A program made the translations under genes and the position numbers. Of a DNA stretch of 64,000 bases, positions 24,995-38,058 are shown piece by piece. Under the pieces are notes generated by a model. That model ran no database searches and had not been told where the DNA came from. It saw only the letters and a list, made by a program, of their open reading frames with translations. Source of the DNA: Coriaria nepalensis (taxonomy: Eukaryota > Streptophyta > Magnoliopsida > Cucurbitales > Coriariaceae); contig CP114481.1 in NCBI GenBank assembly GCA_027186245.1, forward strand, positions 45,043,501-45,107,500. The letters are read 5' to 3'. Every line of letters begins with the position of its first letter. The first letter of the stretch is position 1.

Positions 24995-26698
24995 AAATGA
25001 TCAATGCAAGGAAAGTGTGCATTCGTTTAACATTAAAATCATTTCAATGAGTCATTTCAAGTCAATATCTTATTTCGAAGCAAGTCGAACGAATTCTATT
25101 TTCGCACTTCAAACACAAGTTTTGTGCATAACTTGGAAATGATCAATGCCACGAATGTGTGCATTAGTTTAACCTTAAAATCATTTCAATGAGTGATTTC
25201 AACTCAATATCTTATTTCAAAGCAAGTCGAACGAATTCAATTTTCGCACTTCAAACACAAGTTTTGTGCATAACTCGGAAATGATCAATGCCAGGAATGT
25301 GTGCATTAGTTTAACCTAATAATCATTTCAATGAGTCATTTCAAGTCAATATCTTATTTCAAAGCAAGTCGAACGAATTCTATTTTCGCACTACAAACAC
25401 AAGTTTTGTGCATAACTTGGAAATGATCAATGCAATGAAATTGTGCATTCGTTTAACCTTAAAATCATTTCAATGAGTCATTTCAAGTCAATGTCTTATT
25501 TCGAAGCAATTCGAACGAATTTTATTTTTGCATTACAAACACAAGTTTTGTGCATAACTTGCAAATGATCAATGCAATGAAACTGTGCATTCGTTTAACC
25601 TTATAATCATTTCAATGAGTCATTTCAAGTCAATATCTTATTTCGAAGCAAGTCGAACGATTTCTATTTTCGCACTACAAACACAACTTTTGTGCATAGC
25701 TTGCAAATGATCAATGCAAGTAAAGTGTGCATTCGTTAAACCATAAAATCATTTCTATGCGTCATTTCAAGTCAATATCTTATTTCAAAGCAAGTCGAAC
25801 GAATTCTATTTTCGCACTACAAACACAAGTTTTGTGCATAACTTGGAAATGATCAATGCCACGAATGTGTGCATTCGTTTAACCTTATAATCATTTCAAT
25901 GAATGATTTCAACTCAATATCTTATTTCAAAGCAAGTCGAACGAATTCAATTTTCGCACTTCAAACACAAGTTTTGTGCGTAACTTGGAAATGATCAATG
26001 CCAGGAATGTGTGCATTAGTTTAACCTGATAATCATTTCAATGAGTCATTTCAAGTCAATATCTTATTTCAATGCAAGTCGAACGAATTCTATTTTGGCA
26101 CTTCAAACACAACTTTTGTGCATAGCTTGCAAATGATCAATGCAAGGAAAGTGTCCATTTGTTTAACCTTAAAATCGTTTCAATGAGTCATTTCAATTCA
26201 ATATCTTATTTCAAAGCAAGTCGAACCAATTCTATTTTTGCACGTCAAACACAAGTTTTGTGCATAACTTGCAAATGATCAATGCAAGGAAAGTGTGCAT
26301 TCGTTTAACATTAAAATCATTTCAATGAGCCATTTCAAGTAAATATCTTATTTAAAAGCAAGTCGAACGAATTCTATTTTCGCACTTCAAACACAAGTTT
26401 TGTGCATAACTTGGAAATGATCAATGCCACGAATGTGTGCATTAGTTTAACCTTAAAATCATTTCAATGAGTGATTTCAACTCAATATCTTATTTCAAAG
26501 CAAGTCGAACGAATTCAATTTTCGCACTTCAAACACAAGTTTTGTGCATAACTCGGAAATGATCAATGCCAGGAATGTGTGCATTAGTTTAACCTAATAA
26601 TCATTTCAATGAGTCATTTCAAGTCAATATCTTATTTCAAAGCAAGTCGAACGAATTCTATTTTCGCACTACAAACACAAGTTTTGTGCATAACTTGC
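24995..26698 (+). repeat. 12-monomer higher-order repeat, copy 1 (1704 bp)
   Basis: Monomer starts and types: 24995 (TTTAACATT), 25137 (CCACGAATG), 25279 (CCTAATAATC), 25421 (GCAATGAAATTG), 25563 (GAAACTGTGC), 25705 (GCAAGTAAAG, ACCATAAAATC, ATGCGTC), 25847 (CCACGAATG, GAATGATTTC), 25989 (GCGTAAC in the preceding monomer, CCTGATAATC), 26131 (GTCCATTTG), 26273 (GAGCCATTTC), 26415 (CCACGAATG) and 26557 (CCTAATAATC). The unit repeats at 26699 with hardly any visible difference. Confidence 0.9.
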
Positions 26699-28118
26699 AA
26701 ATGATCAATGCAAGGAAAGTGTGCATTCGTTTAACATTAAAATCATTTCAATGAGTCATTTCAAGTCAATATCTTATTTCGAAGCAAGTCGAACGAATTC
26801 TATTTTCGCACTTCAAACACAAGTTTTGTGCATAACTTGGAAATGATCAATGCCACGAATGTGTGCATTAGTTTAACCTTAAAATCATTTCAATGAGTGA
26901 TTTCAACTCAATATCTTATTTCAAAGCAAGTCGAACGAATTCAATTTTCGCACTTCAAACACAAGTTTTGTGCATAACTCGGAAATGATCAATGCCAGGA
27001 ATGTGTGCATTAGTTTAACCTAATAATCATTTCAATGAGTCATTTCAAGTCAATATCTTATTTCAAAGCAAGTCGAACGAATTCTATTTTCGCACTACAA
27101 ACACAAGTTTTGTGCATAACTTGGAAATGATCAATGCAATGAAATTGTGCATTCGTTTAACCTTAAAATCATTTCAATGAGTCATTTCAAGTCAATGTCT
27201 TATTTCGAAGCAATTCGAACGAATTTTATTTTTGCATTACAAACACAAGTTTTGTGCATAACTTGCAAATGATCAATGCAATGAAACTGTGCATTCGTTT
27301 AACCTTATAATCATTTCAATGAGTCATTTCAAGTCAATATCTTATTTCGAAGCAAGTCGAACGATTTCTATTTTCGCACTACAAACACAACTTTTGTGCA
27401 TAGCTTGCAAATGATCAATGCAAGTAAAGTGTGCATTCGTTAAACCATAAAATCATTTCTATGCGTCATTTCAAGTCAATATCTTATTTCAAAGCAAGTC
27501 GAACGAATTCTATTTTCGCACTACAAACACAAGTTTTGTGCATAACTTGGAAATGATCAATGCCACGAATGTGTGCATTCGTTTAACCTTATAATCATTT
27601 CAATGAATGATTTCAACTCAATATCTTATTTCAAAGCAAGTCGAACGAATTCAATTTTCGCACTTCAAACACAAGTTTTGTGCGTAACTTGGAAATGATC
27701 AATGCCAGGAATGTGTGCATTAGTTTAACCTGATAATCATTTCAATGAGTCATTTCAAGTCAATATCTTATTTCAATGCAAGTCGAACGAATTCTATTTT
27801 GGCACTTCAAACACAACTTTTGTGCATAGCTTGCAAATGATCAATGCAAGGAAAGTGTCCATTTGTTTAACCTTAAAATCGTTTCAATGAGTCATTTCAA
27901 TTCAATATCTTATTTCAAAGCAAGTCGAACCAATTCTATTTTTGCACGTCAAACACAAGTTTTGTGCATAACTTGCAAATGATCAATGCAAGGAAAGTGT
28001 GCATTCGTTTAACATTAAAATCATTTCAATGAGCCATTTCAAGTAAATATCTTATTTAAAAGCAAGTCGAACGAATTCTATTTTCGCACTTCAAACACAA
28101 GTTTTGTGCATAACTTGG
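26699..28118 (+). repeat. 12-monomer HOR, copy 2 (10 monomers)
   Basis: Follows copy 1 at an offset of 1704 bp and matches it almost base for base through 28118. The next unit starts again at the CCACGAATG monomer (28119) after ten monomers, so unit length has changed by internal deletion or by exchange between the two CCACGAATG monomers of the 12-mer. Confidence 0.88.
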
Positions 28119-29396
28119 AAATGATCAATGCCACGAATGTGTGCATTAGTTTAACCTTAAAATCATTTCAATGAGTGATTTCAACTCAATATCTTATTTC
28201 AAAGCAAGTCGAACGAATTCAATTTTCGCACTTCAAACACAAGTTTTGTGCATAACTCGGAAATGATCAATGCCAGGAATGTGTGCATTAGTTTAACCTA
28301 ATAATCATTTCAATGAGTCATTTCAAGTCAATATCTTATTTCAAAGCAAGTCGAACGAATTCTATTTTCGCACTACAAACACAAGTTTGGTGCATAACTT
28401 GGAAATGATCAATGCAATGAAATTGTGCATTCGTTTAACCTTAAAATCATTTCAATGAGTCATTTCAAGTCAATGTCTTATTTCGAAGCAATTCGAACGA
28501 ATTCTATTTTTGCACTACAAACACAAGTTTTGTGCATAACTTGCAAATGATCAATGCAATGAAACTGTGCATTCGTTTAACCTTATAATCATTTCAATGA
28601 GTCATTTCAAGTCAATATCTTATTTCGAAGCAAGTCGAACGATTTCTATTTTCGCACTACAAACACAACTTTTGTGCATAGCTTGCAAATGATCAATGCA
28701 AGTCAAGTGTGCATTCGTTAAACCATAAAATCATTTCTATGCGTCATTTCAAGTCAATATCTTATTTCAAAGCAAGTCGAACGAATTCTATTTTCGCACT
28801 ACAAACACAAGTTTTGTGCATAACTTGGAAATGATCAATGCCACGAATGTGTGCATTCGTTTAACCTTATAATCATTTCAATGAATGATTTCAACTCAAT
28901 ATCTTATTTCAAAGCAAGTCGAACGAATTCAATTTTCGCACTTCAAACACAAGTTTTGTGCGTAACTTGGAAATGATCAATGCCAGGAATGTGTGCATTA
29001 GTTTAACCTGATAATCATTTCAATGAGTCATTTCAGGTCAATATCTTATTTCAATGCAAGTCGAACGAATTCTATTTTGGCACTTCAAACACAACTTTTG
29101 TGCATAGCTTGCAAATGATCAATGCAAGGAAAGTGTCCATTTGTTTAACCTTAAAATCGTTTCAATGAGTCATTTCAATTCAATATCTTATTTCAAAGCA
29201 AGTCGAACCAATTCTATTTTTGCACGTCAAACACAAGTTTTGTGCATAACTTGCAAATGATCAATGCAAGGAAAGTGTGCATTCGTTTAACATTAAAATC
29301 ATTTCAATGAGCCATTTCAAGTAAATATCTTATTTAAAAGCAAGTCGAACGAATTCTATTTTCGCACTTCAAACACAAGTTTTGTGCATAACTTGG
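28119..29396 (+). repeat. 12-monomer HOR, copy 3 (9 monomers)
   Basis: Nine monomers matching 26841-28118 at an offset of 1278 bp. Private changes include AGTTTGGTGC near 28386, CTATTTTTGCACTAC near 28503, GCAAGTCAAG near 28695 and TTTCAGGTC near 29030, so it is slightly more diverged than copies 1 and 2 are from each other. It ends where the 23007-type block resumes at 29397. Confidence 0.88.
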
Positions 29397-30540
29397 AAAT
29401 GATCAATGCAAGGAAAGTGTGCATTCGTTTAACCTTAAAATCATTTCAATGAGTCATTTCAAGTCAATATCTTATTTACAAGCAAGTCGAACGAATTCTA
29501 TTTTGGCACTACAAACACAACTTTTGTGCATAACTTGGAAATGATCAATGCCAGGAATGTGTCCATTAGTTTAACCGTAAAATCATTTCAATGAGTCATT
29601 TCAAGTAAATAACTTATTCCAAAGCAATTCGAACGAATTCTATTTTCACACTTCAAACTGAAGTTTTGTGCATAACTTGCAAATGATCAATGCAAGGAAA
29701 GTGTGCATTAATTTAACATTAAAATCATTTCAATGAGTCATTTCAAGTCAATATCTTATTTCAAAGCAAGTGGAACGAATTCTATTTTCGCACTTCGAAC
29801 ACAGGTTTTGTGCATAACTTGGAAATGATCAATGCAAGGAATGTGTGCATTAGTTTAACCTTAAAATCTTTTCAATGAGTCATTTCAAGTCAATATCTTA
29901 TTTCAAAGCAAGTCGAACGAATTCTATATTCGCACTCCAAACACAAGTTTTGTGCATAACTTGCAAATGATCAATGGAATGAAAGTATGCATTCGTTTAA
30001 CCTTAAAATCATTTCAATGAGTCATTTCAAGTCAATGTCTTATTTCGAAGCAAGTCGAACGAATTTTATTTTCGCACTTCAAACACAAGTTTTGTGCATA
30101 ACTTGGAAATGATCAATGCCGGGAATGTGTGCATTAGTTTAACCTTAAAATCATTTCAATGAGTCATTTCAACTCAATATCTTATTTCAAAGCAAGTCGA
30201 ACGAATTCTATTTTCGCACTTCAAACACAAGTTTTGTGCATAACTCGGAAATGATCAATGCCAGGAATGTGTGCATTAGTTTAACCTGATAATCATTTCA
30301 ATGAGTCATTTCAAGTCAATATCTTATTTCAAAGCAAGTCGAACGAATTCTATTTTCGCACTTCAAACACAACTTTTGTGCATAGCTTGCAAATGATCAA
30401 TGCAAGGAAAGTGTCCATTTGTTTAACCTTAAAATCGTTTCAATGAGTCATTTCAAGTCAATATCTTATTTCAAAGCAAGTCGAACCAATTCTATTTTTG
30501 CACTTCAAACACAAGTTTTGTGCATAACTTGCAAATGATC
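29397..30540 (+). repeat. Recurring eight-monomer block, copy 2
   Basis: Matches 23007-24150 at an offset of 6390 bp (45 monomers), with GGAATGAAAGTATGC at the 29965 monomer, CCGGGAATG at 30107 and GTCCATTTG at 30391. Private changes include GTGGAACG near 29770 and CACAGGTTTTG near 29800. Confidence 0.82.
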
Positions 30541-30619
30541 AATGCAAGGAAAGTGTGCATTCGTTTAACATTAAAATCATTTCAATGAGTCATTTCAAGT
30601 CAATATCTTATTTCGAAGC

Positions 30620-31384
30620 AAGTCGAACGATTTCTATTTTCGCACTACAAACACAACTTTTGTGCATAGCTTGCAAATGATCAATGCAAGTAAAGTGTGC
30701 ATTCGTTAAACCATAAAATCATTTCTATGCGTCATTTCAAGTCAATATCTTATTTCAAAGCAAGTCGAACGAATTCTATTTTCGCACTACAAACACAAGT
30801 TTTGTGCATAACTTGGAAATGATCAATGCCACGAATGTGTGCATTAGTTTAACCTTAAAATCATTTCAATGAATGATTTCAACTCAATATCTTATTTCAA
30901 AGCAAGTCGAACGAATTCAATTTTCGCACTTCAAACACAAGTTTTGTGCATAACTCGGAAATGATCAATGCCAGGAATGTGTGCATTAGTTTAACCTGAT
31001 AATCATTTCAATGAGTCATTTCAAGTCAATATCTTATTTCAAAGCAAGTCGAACAAATTCTATTTTCGCACTTCAAACACAACTTTTGTGCATAGCTTGC
31101 AAATGATCAATGCAAGGAAAGTGTCCATTTGTTTAACGTTAAAATCGTTTCAATGAGTCATTTCAAGTCAATATCTTATTTCAAAGCAGGTCGAACCAAT
31201 TCTATTTTTGCACGTCAAACACAAGTTTTGTGCATAACTTGCAAATGATCAATGCAAGGAAAGTGTGCATTCGTTTAACATTAAAATCATTTCAATGAGC
31301 CATTTCAAGTCAATATCTTATTTAAAAGCAAGTGGAACGAATTCTATTTTCGCACTTCAAACACAAGTTTTGTGCATAACTTGG
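30620..31384 (+). repeat. Partial copy of the 12-monomer HOR
   Basis: Matches 25650-26414 at an offset of 4970 bp (35 monomers): GCAAGTAAAG with ATGCGTC, CCACGAATG with GAATGATTTC, CCTGATAATC, GTCCATTTG and GAGCCATTTC. It carries private differences (TTTAACGTTAAAATCG near 31140, AAAGCAGGTCG near 31185, AGTGGAACG near 31330) and is therefore an older or independently drifting copy. Confidence 0.78.
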
Positions 31385-32136
31385 AAATGATCAATGCAAG
31401 GAAAGTGTGCATTCGTTTAACCTTAAAATCATTTCAATGAGTCATTTCAAGTCAATATCTTATATCGAAGCAAGTCGAACGAATTCTATTTTCGCACCTC
31501 AAACACAAGTTTTGTGCATAACTTGGAAATGATCAATGCCACGAATGTGTGCATTAGTTTAACCTTAAAATCAATTCAATGAGTGATTTCAACTCAATAT
31601 CTTATTTCAAAGCAAGTCGAACGAATTCAATTTTCGCACTTCAAACACAAGTTTTGTGCATAACTCGGAAATGATCAATGCCAGGAATGTGTGCATTAGT
31701 TTAACCTAATAATCATTTCAATGAGTCATTTCAAGTCAATATCTTATTTCAAAGCAAGTCGAACGAATTCTATTTTCGCACTACAAACACAAGTTTTGTG
31801 CATAACTTGGAAATGATCAATCCAATGAAATTGTGCATTCGTTTAACCTTAAAATCATTTCAATGAGCCATTTCAAGTCAATGTCTTAGTTCGAAGCAAG
31901 TCGAACGAATTCTATTTTCGCACTTCAAACACAAGTTTTGTGCCTAACTTGGAAATGATCAATGCAAGGAAAGTGTGCATTCGTTTAACCTTAAAATCAT
32001 TTCAATGAGTCATTTCAAGTCAATATCTTATTTCGAAGCAAGTCGAACGAATTCTATTTTCGCACTTCAAACACAAGTTTTGTGCATAACTTGGAAATGA
32101 TCAATGCCACGAATGTGTGCATTAGTTTAACCTTAA
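31385..32136 (+). repeat. Monomer run shared with 1.3-1.9 kb and 34.5-35.0 kb
   Basis: Order: TTTCGAAG monomer, CCACGAATG with AGTGATTTCAACTC, CCTAATAATC, an ATGAAATTG monomer, then a second TTTCGAAG monomer. The same succession is seen at 1279-1850 and at 34509-35080. It joins two HOR blocks; no non-satellite DNA is present. Confidence 0.7.
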
Positions 32137-33260
32137 AATCATTTCAATGAGTCATTTCAAGTCAATATCTTATTTACAAGCAAGTCGAACGAATTCTATT
32201 TTGGCACTACAAACACAACTTTTGTGCATAACTTGGAAATGATCAATGCCAGGAATGTGTCCATTAGTTTAACCGTAAAATCATTTCAATGAGTCATTTC
32301 AAGTAAATAACTTATTCCAAAGCAATTCGAACGAATTCTATTTTCACACTTCAAACTGAAGTTTTGTGCATAACTTGCAAATGATCAATGCAAGGAAAGT
32401 GTGCATTAATTTAACCTTAAAATCATTTCAATGAGTCATTTCAAGTCAATATCTTATTTCAAAGCAAGTCGAACGAATTCTATTTTCGCACTTCGAACAC
32501 AAGTTTTGTGCATAACTTGGAAATGATCAATGCAAGGAATGTGTGCATTAGTTTAACCTTAAAATCTTTTCAATGAGTCATTTCAAGTCAATATCTTATT
32601 TCAAAGCAAGTCGAACGAATTCTATATTCGCACTCCAAACACAAGTTTTGTGCATAACTTGCAAATGATCAATGGAATGAAAGTATGCATTCGTTTAACC
32701 TTAAAATCATTTCAATGAGTCATTTCAAGTCAATGTCTTATTTCGAAGCAAGTCGAACGAATTTTATTTTCGCACTTCAAACACAAGTTTTGTGCATAAC
32801 TTGGAAATGATCAATGCCGGGAATGTGTGCATTAGTTTAACCTTAAAATCATTTCAATGAGTCATTTCAACTCAATATCTTATTTCAAAGCAAGTCGAAC
32901 GAATTCTATTTTCGCACTTCAAACACAAGTTTTGTGCATAACTCGGAAATGATCAATGCCAGGAATGTGTGCATTAGTTTAACCTGATAATCATTTCAAT
33001 GAGTCATTTCAAGTCAATATCTTATTTCAAAGCAAGTCGAACGAATTCCATTTTCGCACTTCAAACACAAGTTTTGTGCATAGCTTGCAAATGATCAATG
33101 GAAGGAAAGTGTCCATTTGTTTAACCTTAAAATCGTTTCAATGAGTTATTTCAAGTCAATATCTTATTTCAAAGCAAGTCGAACCAATTCTATTTTTGCA
33201 CTTCAAACATAAGTTTTGTGCATAACTTGCAAATGATCAATGCAAGGAAAGTGTGCATTC
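32137..33260 (+). repeat. Recurring eight-monomer block, copy 3
   Basis: Follows the same order as 29397-30540 at an offset of 2698 bp (19 monomers), with GGAATGAAAGTATGC at 32663, CCGGGAATG at 32805, and GTCCATTTG in a GGAAGG variant at 33089. That GGAAGG variant is shared with the copy near 39337, linking these two. Confidence 0.82.
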
Positions 33261-33656
33261 GTTTAACATTAAAATCATTTCAATGACCCATTTCAAGTCA
33301 ATATCTTATTTCGAAGCAAGTCGAACGAATTCTATTTTCGCACTTCAAACACAAGTTTTGTGCATAACTTGGAAATGATCAATGCCACGAATGTGTGCAT
33401 TAGTTTAACCTTAAAATCATTTCAATGAGTGATTTCAACTCAATATCTTATTTCAAAGCAAGTCGAACGAATTCAATTTTCGCACTTCAAACACAAGTTT
33501 TGTGCATAACTCGGAAATGATCAATGCCAGGAATGTGTGCATTAGTTTAACCTAATAATCATTTCAATGAGTCATTTCAAGTCAATATCTTATTTCAAAG
33601 CAAGTCGAACGAATTCTATTTTCGCACTACAAACACAAGTTTTGTGCATAACTTGG

Positions 33657-34386
33657 AAATGATCAATGCCGTGAATGTGTGCATTAGTTTAACCTTACAA
33701 TCATTTCAATGAGTGATTTCAACTCAATATCTTATTTCAAAGCAAGTCGAACGAATTCAATTTTCACACTTCAAACACAAGTTTTGTGCATAATTCGGAA
33801 ATGATCAATGCCAGGAATGTGTGCATTAGTTTAACCTAATAATCATTTCAATGAGTCATTTCAAGTCAATATCTTATTTCAAAGCAAGTCGAACGAATTC
33901 TATTTTCTCAATACAAACACAAGTTTTGTGCATAACTTGGAAATGATCAATGCAATGAAATTGTGCATTCGTTTAACCTTAAAATCATTTCAATGAGTCA
34001 TTTCAAGTCAATATCTTATTTACAAGCAAGTCGAACGAATTCTATTTTGGCACTACAAACACAACTTTTGTGCATAACTTGGAAATGATCAATGCCGTGA
34101 ATGTGTGCATTAGTTTAACCTTACAATCATTTCAATGAGTGATTTCAACTCAATATCTTATTTCAAAGCAAGTCGAACGAATTCAATTTTCGCACTTCAA
34201 ACACAAGTTTTGCGCATAACTCGGAAATGATCAATGCCAGGAATGTGTGCATTAGTTTAACCTAATAATCATTTCAATGAGTCATTTCAAGTCAATATCT
34301 TATTTCAAAGCAAGTCGAACGAATTCTATTTTCGCACTACAAACACAAGTTTTGTGCATAACTTGGAAATGATCAATACAATGAAA
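33657..34386 (+). repeat. Three-monomer tandem duplication (426 bp)
   Basis: The rare CCGTGAATG monomer with CCTTACAATC occurs at 33657 and again at 34083, each followed by the CCTAATAATC monomer. The offset is 426 bp, three monomers. After about 34386 the second copy continues with AATACAATG and TTTCGAAG rather than TTTACAAG, so duplication covers about two and a half monomers. Confidence 0.8.
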
Positions 34387-36050
34387 TTGTGCATTCGTTT
34401 AACCTTAAAATCATTTCAATGAGTCATTTCAAGTCAATGTCTTATTTCGAAGCAAGTCGAACGAATTCTATTTTCGCACTTCAAACACAAGTTTTGTGCA
34501 TAACTTGGAAATGATCAATGCAAGGAAAGTGTGCATTCGTTTAACCTTAAAATCATTTCAATGAGTCATTTCAAGTCAATATCTTATTTTGAAGCAAGTC
34601 GAACGAATTCTATTTTCGCACTTCAAACACAAGTTTTGTGCATAACTTGGAAATGATCAATGCCACGAATGTGTGCATTAGTTTAACCTTAAAATCATAT
34701 CAATGAGTGATTTCAACTCAATATCTTATTTCAAAGCAAGTCGAACGAATTCAATTTTCGCACTTCAAACACAAGTTTTGTGCATAACTCGGAAATGATC
34801 AATGCCAGGAATGTGTGCATTAGTTTAACCTAATAATCATTTCAATGAGTCATTTCAAGTCAATATCTTATTTCAAAGCAAGTCGAACGAATTCTATTTT
34901 CGCACTACAAACACAAGTTTTGTGCATAACTTGGAAATGATCAATGCAATGAAATTGTGCATTCGTTTAACCTTAAAATCATTTCAATGAGTCATTTCAA
35001 GTCAATGTCTTATTTCGAAGCAATTCGAACGAATTCTATTTTTGCACTACAAACACAAGTTTTGTGCATAACTTGCAAATGATCAATGCAATGAAACTGT
35101 GCATTCGTTTAACCTTATAATCATTTCAATGAGTCATTTCAAGTCAATATCTTATTTCGAAGCAAGTCGAACGATTTCTATTTTCGCACTACAAACACAA
35201 CTTTTGTGCATAGCTTGCAAATGATCAATGCAAGTAAAGTGTGCATTCGTTAAACCATAAAATCATTTCTATGCGTCATTTCAAGTCAATATCTTATTTC
35301 AAAGCAAGTCGAACGAATTCTATTTTCACACTACAAACACAAGTTTTGTGTATAACTTGCAAATGATCAATGCAATGAAATTGTGCATTCGTCTAACCTT
35401 AAAATCATTTCAATGAGTCATTTCAAGTCAATGTCTTATTTCGAAGCAAGTCGAACGAATTCTATTTTTGCACTACAAACACAAATTTTGTGCATAACTT
35501 GCAAATGATCAATGCAATGAAAATGTGCATTCGTTTAACCTTAAAATCATTTCTATGAGGTATTTCAAGTCAATATCTTATTTCAAAGCAATTCAAACGA
35601 ACTCTATATTCGCACTTCAAACTGAAGTTTTGTGCATAACTTGCAAATGATCAATGCAAGGAAAGTGTGCATTCGTTTAACCTTAAAATCATTTCAATGA
35701 ATCATTCCAAGTCAATATCTTATTTCAAAGCAAGTCGAACGAATTTTATTTTTGCACTACAAATACAACTTTTGTGCATAACATGGAAATGATCAATGCC
35801 AGGAATGTGTCCATTAGTTTAACCGTAAAATCATTTCAATGAGTCATTTCAAGTCAATATCTTATTTCAAAGCAAGTCTAACGATTTCTTTTTTGGCACT
35901 CCAAACACAATTTTTGAGCATAACTTGCAAATGATCAGTGCAAGGAAAGTGTGCATTCGTTTAACCTTAAAATCATTTGAATGAGTCATTTCAAGTAAAT
36001 AACTTATTCCAAAGCAATTCGAACGAATTCTATTTTTGCACTACAAACAC
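34387..36050 (+). repeat. Mosaic of earlier monomer types
   Basis: 34509-35360 repeats the CCACGAATG, CCTAATAATC, GCAATGAAATTG, GAAACTGTGC, GCAAGTAAAG succession of 25137-25846. From about 35545 to 36030 it matches 9275-9760 at an offset of 26270 bp (185 monomers), with CATTTCTATGAG, CACTTCAAACTGAAG, GAATCATTCC, CAAATACAAC with ACATGG, and GATTTCTTTTTTGG with TTGAGC. That last match is the most distant block relationship I found. Confidence 0.75.
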
Positions 36051-37064
36051 AAGTTTTGTGCATAACTTGCAAATGGTCAATGCAATGAAAGTGTGCATTC
36101 GTTTAACCTTATAATCATTTCAATGAGTCATTTCAAGTCAATGTCTTATTTCGAAGCAAGTCGAACGAATTCTATTTTCGCACTTCAAACACAAGTTTTG
36201 TGCATAACTTGGAAATGATCAATGCCAGGAATGTGTGCATTACTTTAACCTTAATATCATTTCAATGAGTCATTTCAAGTCAATATCTTATTTCAATGCA
36301 ACTTGAACGAATTCTATTTTGGCACTTCAAACACAACTTTTGTGCATAGCTTGCAAATGATCAATGCAAGGAAAGTGTCCATTTGTTTAACCTTAAAATC
36401 GTTTCAATGAGTCATTTCAAGTCAATATCTTATTTCAAAGCAAGTCGAACCAATTCTATTTTTGTACGTCAAACACAAGTTTTGTGCATAACTTGCAAAT
36501 GATCAATGCAAGGAAAGTGTGCATTCGTTTAACATTAAAATCATTTCAATGAGCCATTTCAAGTCAATATCTTATTTAAAAGCAAGTCGAACGAATTCTA
36601 TTTTCGCTCTTCAAACACAAGTTTTGTGCATAACTTGGAAATGATCAATGCAAGGAAAGTGTGCATTCGTTTAACCTTTAAATCATTTCAATGAGTCATT
36701 TCAAGTCAATATCTTATTTACAAGCAAGTCGAACGAATTCTATTTTGGCACTACAAACACAACTTTTGTGCATAACTTGGAAATGATCAATGCCAGGAAT
36801 GTGTCCATTAGTTTAACCGTAAAATCATTTCAATGAGTCATTTCAAGTAAATAACTTATTCCAAAGCAATTCGAACGAATTCTATTTCCACACTTCAAAC
36901 TGAAGTTTGGTGCATAACTTGCAAATGATCAATGCAAGGAAAGTGTGCATTAATTTAACCTTAAAATCATTTCAATGAGTCATTTCAAGTCAATATCTTA
37001 TTTCAAAGCAAGTCGAACGAATTCTATTTTCGCACTTCGAACACAAGTTTTGTGCATAACTTGG
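36051..37064 (+). repeat. Copy of the 285-1000-type monomer order
   Basis: Begins with the AAATGGTC monomer at 36071 and TTATAATC, then a CCAGGAATG, GTCCATTTG, TTTAACATT/GAGCC and TTTACAAG succession as at 285-1130. Private variants include CATTACTTTAACC with TTAATATC near 36240 and TTTGTACGTC near 36470. It runs into the 7-monomer HOR. Confidence 0.72.
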
Positions 37065-38058
37065 AAATGATCAATGCAAGGAATGTGTGCATTAGTTTAA
37101 CATTAAAATCATTTCAATGAGCCATTTCAAGTCAATATCTTATTTAAAAGCAAGTCGAACGAATTCTATTTTCGCACTTCAAACACGAGTTTTGTGCATT
37201 ACTTGGAAATGATCAATGCAAGGAAAGTGTGCATTCGTTTAACCTTAAAATCATTCCAATGAGCCATTTCAAGTCAATATCTTATTTAAAAGCAAGTCGA
37301 ACGAATTCTATTTTCGCACTTCAAACACAAGTTTTGTGCATAACTTGGAAATGATCAATGCAAGGAAAGTGTGCATTCGTTTAACCTTAAAATCATTTGA
37401 ATGAGTCATTTCAAGTCAATATCGTATTTACAAGCAAGTCGAATGAATTCTATTTTGGCACTACACACACAACTTTTGTGCATAACTTGGAAATGATCAA
37501 TGCCAGGAATGTGTCCATTAGTTTAACCGTAAAATCATTTCAATGAGTCATTTCAAGTAAATAACTTGTTCCAAAGCAATTCGAACGAATTCTATTTTCA
37601 CACTCCAAACTGAAGTTTTGTGCATAACTTGCAAATGATCAATGCAAGGAAAGTGTGCATTAATTTAACCTTAAAATCATTTCAATGAGTCATTTCAAGT
37701 CAATATCTTATTTCAAAGCAAGTCGAACGAATTCTATTTTCGCACTTCGAACACAAGTTTTGTGCATAACTTGGAAATGATCAATGCAAGGAATGTGTGC
37801 ATTAGTTTAACCTTAAAATCTTTTCAATGAGTCATTTCAAGTCAATATCTTATTTCAAAGCAAGTCGAACGAATTCTATATTCGCACTCCAAACACAAGT
37901 TTTGTGCATAACTTGCAAATGATCAATGGAATGAAAGTATGCATTCGTTTAACCTTAAAATCATTTCAATGACTCATTTCAAGTCAATGTCTTATTTCGA
38001 AGCAAGTCGAACGAATTTTATTTTCGCACTTCAAACACAAGTTTTGTGCATAACTTGG
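37065..38058 (+). repeat. 7-monomer higher-order repeat, copy 1 (994 bp)
   Basis: Seven monomers starting with GCATTAGTTTAACATT and GAGCC, then TGCATTACTTGG, a TCCAATGAGCC monomer, a CGTATTTACAAG with CACTACACACAC monomer, CTTGTTCC with CACTCCAAACTG, GCATTAATTT, and ATCTTTTC/TATATTCG leading to GGAATGAAAG at 37917. It repeats at 38059 with only a few differences, such as CACGAGTTTTG near 37186 against CACAAGTTTTG. Confidence 0.88.
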
